15,323 nucleotides of DNA, taken from the NCBI GenBank assembly GCA_934098485.1, contig CAKOOH010000015.1, forward strand, positions 1 to 15,323, read 5' to 3'. Position 1 is the first letter of the stretch; the number at the start of each line of letters is the position of its first letter. A model generated the notes under the pieces. The model was not told the origin of the DNA and searched no databases. It saw only the letters and a program-made list of their open reading frames with translations. Source of the DNA: an uncultured Bacilli bacterium (lineage in GTDB: Bacteria; Bacillota_I; Bacilli_A; RF39; UBA660). The position numbers and the translations under genes were made by a program. Below are positions 6,327 through 12,892 of this stretch, in pieces.

Positions 6327-6404
6327 ATTATTATTTTCTTCCAAAACTGTTTTTAACTCCGTATAGGTAAAAACCACCACGGTATTATCATTTATTATTG
6401 TCAT
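6288..6404 (-). CDS. 38-residue small ORF downstream of the CmpB-type gene
   Basis: On the minus strand AAAGGTG (6415-6409) overlaps the stop of the preceding gene and is followed four bases later by ATG 6404. The product starts MTIINDNTVVVFTYTELK and ends LNNDN at TGA 6288-6290. Ribosome binding site, codon choice and coupling to the neighbour make translation plausible. The segment TYTELKTVLEENNN resembles the start of right-handed beta-helix surface repeats (a strand, then a helix with Glu/Leu and Asn-rich turns), so it may be the stub of a larger surface protein cut off by the terminator. This resemblance is from memory. The last nine codons or so lie inside the hairpin, unusual for an intact gene. 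Confidence 0.45.
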   Translation of the reverse strand: MTIINDNTVVVFTYTELKTVLEENNNKVEYFSYLNNDN

Positions 6405-6413
6405 AAAACACCT

Positions 6414-7046
6414 TTATAAATAATATGTAAAAAATATGATAACTTCTTCCAAACCTTTAAAATTACATCCTAACCAAATTCTTGATATTAAATCTATTAA
6501 AAATAATATCAAGATAATAATAAAAACAATATTAAACCACTTTCCTTTATTATTAACAATCTTATTTAGTACTGGCTGAACAAAATATATCCCTGTTAAG
6601 GCTAGTATTCCAAACTTTAAATCAGGGATTAATGCAATTCTTCCTTGAAAGTTAAATAAATCATCTGAGTAATCCCATAAAGTTTTAAAATCAAAATGAA
6701 CCATATCCATAATATATGTAGATATTAACTCTACCGTCATCGATAATAAAAAGGTTTCTAAAAATAATAATGCTGGTCTAAAGTTTATTTTTTCTATATA
6801 TAAGTCTTTGTCTTTATACCTATAAAAAATCAAAATTATAAATAATCCGCCAAATCCATATATTGGTAACCAAGGGCCCCATAAAAAACCTCTATTTACT
6901 AAAATGTTATCTTCAATTAAAAATAATATTTCTTCATATAAATATCCTAAAAAAGCATAAACAATGAAGAAGGTAAATAAATTAATTAAAATATCCTTAA
7001 AATTATTACGTTTTAATTTTTTATTTAAAGTAAGAAAATTCTTCAT
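6414..7046 (-). CDS. CmpB-type (putative ABC-transporter type IV) membrane protein
   Basis: From ATG 7046 the product has 210 residues and about five to six hydrophobic segments. It contains NRGFLWGPWLPIYGFGG (51-67) and WDYSDDLFNFQGRIAL (124-139), the two recognisable blocks of the small integral-membrane family labelled 'putative ABC-transporter type IV' or CmpB. Despite that name no ATPase partner is nearby, and the function is unproved. AGGTGGTGATGTT ahead of ATG 7046 is a strong ribosome binding site. An in-frame ATG at 7094 has none and would add 16 residues, so the shorter start is chosen. A short ORF is coupled downstream and a bidirectional terminator closes the unit. Confidence 0.8.
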   Translation of the reverse strand: MKNFLTLNKKLKRNNFKDILINLFTFFIVYAFLGYLYEEILFLIEDNILVNRGFLWGPWLPIYGFGGLFIILIFYRYKDKDLYIEKINFRPALLFLETFLLSMTVELISTYIMDMVHFDFKTLWDYSDDLFNFQGRIALIPDLKFGILALTGIYFVQPVLNKIVNNKGKWFNIVFIIILILFLIDLISRIWLGCNFKGLEEVIIFFTYYL

Positions 7047-7080
7047 AACATCACCACCTATTATATTTTGTTGTATTAAA

Positions 7081-7089
7081 AGTATATCA
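7081..7089 (-). promoter_or_regulatory. Extended -10 promoter of the CmpB-type gene
   Basis: On the minus strand TGA-TATACT (7089 to 7081) gives an extended -10. The start would fall near 7074, about 28 bases before the ATG at 7046. No good -35 is visible in the A/T-rich upstream sequence, and its place inside the longer alternative reading frame also favours the ATG at 7046. Confidence 0.45.
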
Positions 7090-7397
7090 TACAATGTAAC
7101 TTTAAAAAAAGATTAAAAATATTTTTTATTGCCTAAAGTATAACTCGATTATTTATCATCATATCAAAAGAAAAAATTAACAATTTTTTACCTTATCTTG
7201 CACCATTAAGTTTAATGACAATAACTTTTGAAGCGCGAAAGAGAAGGAGAAGTAATGACTTTTTCCTTTTACATAATTATTGCACCATAAATAGTTTATC
7301 AAAAAGTATAATTAGTAATAATACAACAGTTATAAGTCGCATACAAAAAAGTAGATTTAAAGATAATGTCTGCAATGCTAAAAAGTGGCACATTTAA
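7090..7397. other. Intergenic stretch with no convincing gene
   Basis: Between two minus-strand genes lie about 300 A/T-rich bases. A 60-codon plus-strand frame (7215-7397) has an unconvincing basic and polar composition. A better-placed start is ATG 7255 behind AGAAGGAGA. It gives MTFSFYIIIAP, a stop, then further in-frame pieces (IVYQKV, LVIIQQL and a final stretch ending GTFKKAS) separated by TAA codons, ending at 7410. This could be a decayed small membrane protein; I see nothing else. Confidence 0.4.
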
Positions 7398-7420
7398 AAA
7401 GGCTAGTTAAACTAACCTTT
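7398..7420 (-). terminator. Terminator of the InlB-repeat metalloprotease gene
   Basis: On the minus strand ten bases (7420-7411) pair with 7407-7398, with one G-U, around the loop TTA, followed by TT. The stem overlaps the stop codon of the 710-residue gene. Confidence 0.65.
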
Positions 7421-9551
7421 AGATATAAACATTAAATAGGTATTTTTCCACAAAATTTTTCATATCATCTGGAAATTCATCACTAGAATAATTAAATTTA
7501 GTTTTATAATAATACATTCCTAATTCAGCTAAAAATTCTTTCGTGGAACTATAGCTATAATCTCTTAGTGGTCTAACGGATAAAGCTTTATACTTATCAT
7601 ATAAAGAAAGAAGCTCATCACTAAAAGATAAGTAACTACCCCGTTTGTTTTTATATACTATATCAAAATTATGAATAAGTTCATGAACAACTACAAAATC
7701 TTCAACATCGCAACTTATATCTATAAATGTTTTAGGACCTTCCTTTATTCCAAAAGTTATCGCATTTATTTCGTCATTTTCATATAAACCATCAAATGTT
7801 TCCGGAGTAAGAAAAGTTATTTTTGCTTCATACGTAAAAAGACTTTCCCAATTTCTACTTATTTTATTAACAATATGGTTTAAATTTTCATTATTGCATC
7901 CTCTTTGTACTTCCACGGTAATTTTACTATATTTATTCTGATCATATGCATCGATAGATCTATAGTTGTATGTATTTTTATTAAAATCTGCATATAATAC
8001 AACATTTTCATTAAAATTTGCATAAGTATTTGAAATATAATCTGGAAATTCATTATTAGAATTTATACTTTTATTAAAGCCAAATGAAATAAAGCCATGT
8101 TTATCCACATTAGGAATTAAAACTTTACATGTTGCATCCTTATTATATAAGTCACAGGATTGTCTAGTATAATCGATTCTATCAGCCTCATTCATATTAA
8201 ATGTAACCGTTATAGTCTTTTTCGTAATAGCATATAAAGTTACATCATCATTAACACTAATATTACTAGTATAGTTTGGAGTTGTTCCATTTTTTGTTGT
8301 TGACCAGCCCAAAAATTGATAACCATTTCTAATGACATTAGGACTTTCAATATTACAAACCTTATCATCATTATATAAATAACAACTACTGTTTCCAATT
8401 ATTTTATCATTATCACTAAAATTAGCCTTAACTTTTTTTCTTGTTATAGCGTATAATGTTTTACTAGTATTTGTTTTAATATCTTCTCCCGCGATAAATA
8501 ACTTAGTACTATTTTTGCTTTCACCAAAGCCAAGAATTTCCCAGCCATTTCTTTGGATTTTAGGAAGCGTTAAAGTACAATTTTGATCATTATTATACAA
8601 AGTACATTTAACCTCATTAGAAGTAACTTTAGCCCCATTACTATTTATTTTATATATTACATCTTTCTTAGTAACTGGGTATAAAGTAATATTCTCTTTA
8701 ATACTTATTTCCTCATTTTCTTTATATAATGCGATTTTATTATTATTTATATTGCTCCAACCTAAAACTTTATAGCCATTTTTCTTTATTGTTGGCGTCA
8801 CCACTTTGCAAGATTCATCATTTGGTTCTAAATTACAACTTAATGTATTAATTTTTACATTATTATTATCTAATAAATAAACTTTAAGTTCTTTCGCCTT
8901 AACTTCATATATAATTTTATTTTCGTTAATTTTTATTTCTTGATTTGCTGTATATGTTAAGTCATTTTTATCTTTATTTGAAGACCATCCTCTAACATTA
9001 CTTTTAGTACTATCTATATTAGGCAGGGTTATAACACAATCATTTTCAAAGTTATACACACTGCATGATAATATATTAGATGATTTATTTTCTTCATTAA
9101 CAATTGAAATAGTTAAATCTTTAGTAGTTATAGCATATAATGTTAAATCACCATTTAATGTAATTTTTTCTTTCGCTAAATAATCTTCCTTTTTACTATT
9201 CTTATCTTTAGCCCAGCCTTTAAAAGTCCAATTTTCTCTTTCAATACTAGGTAGTTTAACTGTGCAAGAATCTTTTTTAGTAGTGCAAGAAAGAGTATTT
9301 AAATTGTCCAAAAAACCATTACCATTTAAAGTAAGGTAAAATGTTTTCTTATTATTAGAAGTACTATTATCATTACCACCTTGTATAGTACTTTCATTAT
9401 TATTATTTTTATTTTCTAAATTAATTTTTATTGTAAAAAAAATCACTGAAGATAAAAAAATAATTGAAAGTGATATTAAGCATACTTTCATTAATGTCTT
9501 TTGTCTATCCTTTTTAATATAATTTTCATCTCTAAAACTATTTTGTTCCAT
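7419..9551 (-). CDS. Membrane-anchored InlB-repeat protein with lethal-factor-like metalloprotease domain
   Basis: The 710-residue protein has a short cytoplasmic tail, one membrane helix (22-41) and an Asn/Ser-rich linker (about 46-68). Six repeats of roughly 70-78 residues follow (about 70-525), resembling InlB B-repeats (GWxxxKxxxxxxY...I..N..LYAIT). Each has a cysteine pair: C89/C96, C163/C172, C239/C248, C316/C325, C390/C399, C466/C475. The last 165 residues contain VVHELIHNF (H623, E624, H627) and EFLAE (672-676), the zinc-binding layout of the anthrax lethal factor/PPEP metalloprotease group. H623 and H627 would bind zinc, E624 would be the catalytic base and E676 the third ligand. The protein probably stays attached by its N-terminus and cuts an extracellular protein; the substrate is unknown. 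There is no LPxTG sorting signal. AGGTGG lies ahead of the ATG. The gene is alone, divergent from tRNA-Asn. Confidence 0.8.
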   Translation of the reverse strand: MEQNSFRDENYIKKDRQKTLMKVCLISLSIIFLSSVIFFTIKINLENKNNNNESTIQGGNDNSTSNNKKTFYLTLNGNGFLDNLNTLSCTTKKDSCTVKLPSIERENWTFKGWAKDKNSKKEDYLAKEKITLNGDLTLYAITTKDLTISIVNEENKSSNILSCSVYNFENDCVITLPNIDSTKSNVRGWSSNKDKNDLTYTANQEIKINENKIIYEVKAKELKVYLLDNNNVKINTLSCNLEPNDESCKVVTPTIKKNGYKVLGWSNINNNKIALYKENEEISIKENITLYPVTKKDVIYKINSNGAKVTSNEVKCTLYNNDQNCTLTLPKIQRNGWEILGFGESKNSTKLFIAGEDIKTNTSKTLYAITRKKVKANFSDNDKIIGNSSCYLYNDDKVCNIESPNVIRNGYQFLGWSTTKNGTTPNYTSNISVNDDVTLYAITKKTITVTFNMNEADRIDYTRQSCDLYNKDATCKVLIPNVDKHGFISFGFNKSINSNNEFPDYISNTYANFNENVVLYADFNKNTYNYRSIDAYDQNKYSKITVEVQRGCNNENLNHIVNKISRNWESLFTYEAKITFLTPETFDGLYENDEINAITFGIKEGPKTFIDISCDVEDFVVVHELIHNFDIVYKNKRGSYLSFSDELLSLYDKYKALSVRPLRDYSYSSTKEFLAELGMYYYKTKFNYSSDEFPDDMKNFVEKYLFNVYI

Positions 9552-9575
9552 AAAAAGCCACCTATTTTCTTAAAT

Positions 9576-9604
9576 ATTATATAACTTTTAGAATTAAATT
9601 CCAA
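9576..9604 (-). promoter_or_regulatory. Promoter of the InlB-repeat metalloprotease gene
   Basis: On the minus strand TTGGAA (9604-9599), 17 bases and TATAAT (9581-9576), lying 24 bases before the ATG at 9551. Confidence 0.55.
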
Positions 9605-9674
9605 TTAAAACCTTTAGTAGATTTATAATTTAATTAAAAATTAAAAAAGAGAGTAAAAATTTAATAAAAAATGC

Positions 9675-9703
9675 TTGCTTTAATAATTAAAATGCTCTAT
9701 AAT
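9675..9703 (+). promoter_or_regulatory. Consensus promoter of tRNA-Asn
   Basis: TTGCTT (9675-9680) and TATAAT (9698-9703) are separated by 17 bases, and the tRNA begins 22 bases after the -10. Confidence 0.8.
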
Positions 9704-9725
9704 TAAAAATGTATTCAAAAGAAAT

Positions 9726-9801
9726 GCCCGATTAGCTCAGTCGGTAGAGCGCACGGCTGTTAACCGTTAGGTCGTAGGTTCGAGTCCTACATCGGGCGCC
9801 A
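9726..9801 (+). tRNA. tRNA-Asn (GTT)
   Basis: A complete 76-base cloverleaf: acceptor GCCCGAT/ATCGGGC (9726-9732/9791-9797), D arm with GCTC and the GTCGG loop, anticodon loop CTGTTAA with GTT reading AAC/AAT, T arm GTAGG-TTCGAGT-CCTAC, discriminator G and an encoded CCA (9799-9801). It has its own promoter and terminator, so it is a single-gene transcript. Confidence 0.97.
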
Positions 9802-9811
9802 TTTGAAATTT

Positions 9812-9835
9812 AACTTCCACTTTGGAAGTTTTTTT
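9812..9835 (+). terminator. Terminator of tRNA-Asn
   Basis: AACTTCC (9812-9818) pairs with GGAAGTT (9824-9830) around ACTTT, and T continues to 9835, eleven bases after the tRNA 3' end. Confidence 0.9.
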
Positions 9836-9865
9836 ATGCTATATAAATTTTTCTTTTAACCATTA

Positions 9866-9894
9866 TTGATAAAATTAAAATACCATGCTATAAT
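9866..9894 (+). promoter_or_regulatory. Strong promoter of the LysM-protein unit
   Basis: TTGATA (9866-9871), 17 bases and TATAAT (9889-9894), with TG one base ahead of the -10 (extended). This is among the closest-to-consensus promoters of the window. Confidence 0.8.
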
Positions 9895-9918
9895 CAAATA
9901 GTAGGAGAGTGGGTAAAA

Positions 9919-11076
9919 ATGACAGAACTACTTTTAAATTCCATTGAAACTTTAAATTTTTGTAATTTAAAAGCATCATGGCGTAGTAAAAAAATAAATA
10001 ATGAAATTAAAGAATTAACAAGTGAAATAAAACAGGCAATTTCTAAAGGAGACGTTATCTTTAAAGAGAATAATGCATCTGTTAATTATATTGAAGAATT
10101 AGTTAATTTAGACGAACAACTTTTATCTTCAAACACTGATGAAAAAGATGAACTTATTTTAAAAAGAGATCGTTTTGCATCCCAGTTAAATGAATTTATT
10201 TCTGGTCTTTCCCTAAATACCAGAGAGGATTTAGAGTTTATAATAAAACAAATAACTGATCGTCAAGATCGCATAGCCTCTTTAAAAGAAACTCTAGCAG
10301 CAATAAAAGAAGCTTATCCAGAAGTAGATAGTGTTAATCGTCGCGAATTATTTGATAAAATTCCCGTTTTAGGTCAAATAAAAGCTTATCAAAACACTCA
10401 AAAAAATGATATTCCCGTTGAAGAGAAAGAAAAAAACGTTGAAAAAAATGATGAATCATTACCAAAATTAAAAACAGGCCGTTATGTAGTAAGAATTAAA
10501 AAGGCACCTCAAGAATTAGTTGATTTAGTTAGTAAAACTGCTGAACCCCTAAAACCCGTAACTAATCAAAATGTAGAAACTAGTGTTGATAATTCCTTTT
10601 TTGGCCCCGCTGAAGATAATAGTTTAATGACTGAAATAAGTGAAGAATCTAAAATTACTCCTAAAACAATGGAAGATGAAACTCCTGAGGCTATTTTTGC
10701 TTCCACAAAGCCTGAGTTTAAAGACGATGAAGTAACTGACTTATCTGATTCAAATGCATATAATTTTGCTGATATTTCATTAGAAGAATTAAATGCACCT
10801 GCAAGTGCACCTAAAGATTCAACTTTAGAAGATGTAAAATATACGATGAACCAGGGAGACACTTTATCAAATCTTGCCTTAACTTTATATGGTGATGAAA
10901 ATGCTTGGTTTGACATTTTTAATGCTAATCAAACTGCTTTAACTGCTAGATTAAAAGAACAATCAGTAACTGATATGTCTAATATAGAGCACAATAAAGA
11001 TGTGTTTACTGGGATCGAATTATCTTTACCAAATGAATATACAAAGAGTGCTAAGAATATGAAATTAGCTGCCTAA
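9919..11076 (+). CDS. LysM-domain protein without signal peptide
   Basis: The 385-residue protein has a charged N-terminal half predicted to be helical or coiled-coil (about 22-135). An acidic, Pro/Thr/Ser-rich, probably disordered middle (about 160-305) follows, then one C-terminal LysM domain (about 307-371). The LysM shows the GDTLSNLALTLYGDENAW pattern, then IFNANQ and a closing GIELSLP. LysM binds N-acetylglucosamine polymers such as peptidoglycan, yet no signal peptide or membrane helix is visible. Proteins of this type include spore-coat factors and phage-tail proteins, as well as cytoplasmic variants; none can be chosen here, and no sporulation or phage genes are nearby. AGGAG lies eleven bases before the ATG. 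A small acidic protein follows after eleven bases, behind AAGGAGG, so both are probably made together. Confidence 0.7.
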   Translation: MTELLLNSIETLNFCNLKASWRSKKINNEIKELTSEIKQAISKGDVIFKENNASVNYIEELVNLDEQLLSSNTDEKDELILKRDRFASQLNEFISGLSLNTREDLEFIIKQITDRQDRIASLKETLAAIKEAYPEVDSVNRRELFDKIPVLGQIKAYQNTQKNDIPVEEKEKNVEKNDESLPKLKTGRYVVRIKKAPQELVDLVSKTAEPLKPVTNQNVETSVDNSFFGPAEDNSLMTEISEESKITPKTMEDETPEAIFASTKPEFKDDEVTDLSDSNAYNFADISLEELNAPASAPKDSTLEDVKYTMNQGDTLSNLALTLYGDENAWFDIFNANQTALTARLKEQSVTDMSNIEHNKDVFTGIELSLPNEYTKSAKNMKLAA

Positions 11077-11087
11077 GGAGGGATTAT

Positions 11088-11324
11088 ATGTATTTTGCTA
11101 AAAATGAAATTATTGAATTAAATGATAATGAAAAATATCTTGTTTTAGATACCGCTATCATTGATGAAGAAGCTTATTACAAAATCAAAAAATTAAATGT
11201 AGATGAAACTGATGTCGAAGGAGAAGAAAGATTTATTAGTGCCACCAACGATGAAGGAAAAATTTATATAAATGAAGATTTAACCCCTGAAATAATAAGC
11301 AAATTAAAGGAACTACTTAGCTAG
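11088..11324 (+). CDS. Small acidic protein, possibly DUF1292-like
   Basis: Seventy-eight residues, strongly acidic, made mostly of beta-prone segments (EIIELNDNEKYLVLD, AYYKIKKLN) ending in a short helix (LTPEIISKLKELLS). It resembles small DUF1292-type proteins of Bacillota, which have no known activity; the match is by general pattern, so the family name is tentative. AAGGAGG seven bases before the ATG is the best ribosome binding site in the window. It overlaps no other gene and follows the LysM gene by eleven bases, suggesting a common transcript. No signal peptide, so it should be cytoplasmic. Confidence 0.65.
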   Translation: MYFAKNEIIELNDNEKYLVLDTAIIDEEAYYKIKKLNVDETDVEGEERFISATNDEGKIYINEDLTPEIISKLKELLS

Positions 11325-11349
11325 TTTCTTTTCATTTCTTGTATACGAT

Positions 11350-11379
11350 TTGACTTTTTGCCCCATTATATGATAGAAT
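11350..11379 (+). promoter_or_regulatory. Promoter of the glucosaminidase-like gene
   Basis: TTGACT (11350-11355), an 18-base spacer and TAGAAT (11374-11379) extended by an upstream TG. The transcript would start near 11386 and carry the strong binding site GGAGGGG (11397-11403). Confidence 0.7.
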
Positions 11380-11412
11380 AGAACTCGTTCGTCTGGGGAG
11401 GGGAACAAAGAA

Positions 11413-12327
11413 ATGGAAAAAAATGTATCTTCACTGAAGATATCAAATATAATTTTATGTGTAATATTATTGATCACATTTGTAATTGTTGGTACAAGAA
11501 CAAATGTAAAAGCAAATGAAATAAATAATAATGATGATGAGGTGTATCCCTCGGTTAACATCCAACTAGGAAATCGTTATCCATCATTAATTAAAAGTGA
11601 AAGTACTTCTAAAGAAGAAAGTTTAGTTGCTAGTAATATAATTCTTGATAGTAATTACTATATTAAAAAGAATATTGATACTATAAAATTCTTTGCTACG
11701 GCTTTTGGTTATGATTTAAATGATGTTATTAATGATTTAACGTCTTTAAGTGAAAATGAAGAAGTATTTATTAGAACTAATATAGGGTACTTAAAAAACA
11801 AATCTGGAAAATTATACGTATATGATAATTTCGAATATGGTCTTATTGAATATTTTTATAATTTAAATAATAATGGACGAATTAAAAGAAATAAAAAATA
11901 TATACCATATGAAGGAAATTCCAAATATGTTGAAGATTTAATTACTTATTATTCAAGTATTTATCAAAACATTGATAAGACAACTCTATTAAGTATTGGT
12001 GCTGCTGAAAGCGGTTATTATAAAGTTAAATATATGCTTAAATACAATAATATATATGGTGGTATGTCTAGCAAAGGTTTAATTAAACATAATAATATTG
12101 AACTTGGAGTATTAACATTTGTTAGAATGATGTCAAGAAACTATTATGGGAAAGGATTAACTACTCCTAAAAGTATTGGTAAAGTTTACTGCCCTGTATA
12201 TATTGATGGTGTTAAAGTAGCAAGTCCTCATTGGATTAACTTAGTAAACACTGCTAAAAACAAATATTCAAAATATAATGATAATATTACAATAAATGAT
12301 TTAATTAATAAAGTAGAAGCTATTTAG
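11413..12327 (+). CDS. Exported glucosaminidase-like peptidoglycan hydrolase
   Basis: The 304-residue protein has a hydrophobic N-terminal segment (about 10-28), followed by TNVKANE, a plausible signal-peptidase site after A35. About 130 residues without recognised domain follow. The C-terminal part (about 170-290) has the lysozyme-like glucosaminidase layout: GAAESGYY with the probable catalytic E199, NNIYGG (212-217) and ELGVLTFVRMMSRNYYGKGLT. Such enzymes cut glycan strands of peptidoglycan. It should act outside the membrane, secreted or tethered by an uncleaved signal. GGAGGGG lies nine bases before the ATG and a good promoter precedes it, so it is transcribed on its own. The LysM gene upstream might be related in purpose, but a separate promoter argues against strict coupling. 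The catalytic assignment is by motif position and not certain. Confidence 0.7.
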   Translation: MEKNVSSLKISNIILCVILLITFVIVGTRTNVKANEINNNDDEVYPSVNIQLGNRYPSLIKSESTSKEESLVASNIILDSNYYIKKNIDTIKFFATAFGYDLNDVINDLTSLSENEEVFIRTNIGYLKNKSGKLYVYDNFEYGLIEYFYNLNNNGRIKRNKKYIPYEGNSKYVEDLITYYSSIYQNIDKTTLLSIGAAESGYYKVKYMLKYNNIYGGMSSKGLIKHNNIELGVLTFVRMMSRNYYGKGLTTPKSIGKVYCPVYIDGVKVASPHWINLVNTAKNKYSKYNDNITINDLINKVEAI

Positions 12328-12340
12328 TTTCTATTTTTAT

Positions 12341-12369
12341 TTGTAAAAAAATACTATCTCTATTATAAT
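12341..12369 (+). promoter_or_regulatory. Promoter of the dCMP deaminase/pgk unit
   Basis: TTGTAA (12341-12346), a 17-base spacer and TATAAT (12364-12369), 18 bases before the ATG. The very short leader leaves room only for GGTGG (12376-12380) as binding site. Confidence 0.65.
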
Positions 12370-12387
12370 AATGATGGTGGTATAAAA

Positions 12388-12873
12388 ATGAGAAAAGATA
12401 AAATTAACTATTATTTAGATATAGCTAAAGAAGTTGCCGCTAGAAGCACCTGTTTAAGAAGAAAGTATGGTGCAGTAATAGTTAACAATGATGAAATAAT
12501 TGCAACCGGTTATAATGGTGCCCCTAGAGGAAGAAAAAACTGTGATGAGTTAGGTTTTTGTTATCGCGAAAAATTAAACATCAATCGTGGTGAAAGATAT
12601 GAATTATGCCGCAGTGTTCATGCTGAGCAAAATGCTATAATTAGTGCCGCTCGTAAAGATATTATTGGTGGAACTATGTTTATAACGGGAATTAATGTAA
12701 AAACTAATGAAGTAGAACCTCATAGCACTTCTTGTATAATGTGTAAAAGAGTTGTAATAAATAGTGGCATTAAAGAAATTATTGTTAGAGAGCCCAATAA
12801 TGAGTACACTATATATAATGTAGAAGATTGGATAGAAAATGATGATTCCCTAGATGGATCATTTGGTTATTAA
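12388..12873 (+). CDS. Deoxycytidylate (dCMP) deaminase
   Basis: This 161-residue zinc enzyme should convert dCMP to dUMP, feeding dTTP synthesis. It has the family's RRKYGAVIV and GYNGAPRG segments, HAEQNAI (H78 binds zinc, E80 carries the proton) and SCIMC (C116 and C119 complete the zinc site). The family often has P or S before the first cysteine, so S115 is not unusual. Length fits the 150-180 of ComEB/dCMP deaminases. GGTGG sits seven bases before the ATG. The pgk gene follows 19 bases later, behind AGGAG, with no terminator between, an uncommon pairing of nucleotide metabolism and glycolysis. The kinase at 1213-1806 could belong to the same pathway but is far away. Confidence 0.93.
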   Translation: MRKDKINYYLDIAKEVAARSTCLRRKYGAVIVNNDEIIATGYNGAPRGRKNCDELGFCYREKLNINRGERYELCRSVHAEQNAIISAARKDIIGGTMFITGINVKTNEVEPHSTSCIMCKRVVINSGIKEIIVREPNNEYTIYNVEDWIENDDSLDGSFGY

Positions 12874-12892
12874 AAGAATAAAAAGGAGAAAA

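Noticed and set aside
7047..7094. Longer start (ATG 7094) for the CmpB-type protein
   Set aside because: The ATG at 7046 has a strong ribosome binding site and the probable -10 box lies inside the extension.
7215..7397. 60-codon plus-strand frame
   Set aside because: No ribosome binding site at its start, no family resemblance, implausible composition.
10566..10916. 116-codon minus-strand frame
   Set aside because: Shadow of the LysM gene; no start signals and no recognisable protein.
11313..11561. 82-codon minus-strand frame
   Set aside because: Lies over the promoter and signal peptide of the glucosaminidase-like gene; no ribosome binding site.
12854..12892. Longer start (ATG 12854) for phosphoglycerate kinase
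   Set aside because: It overlaps the dCMP deaminase, adds a basic stretch unlike any Pgk, and AGGAG lies before ATG 12893.
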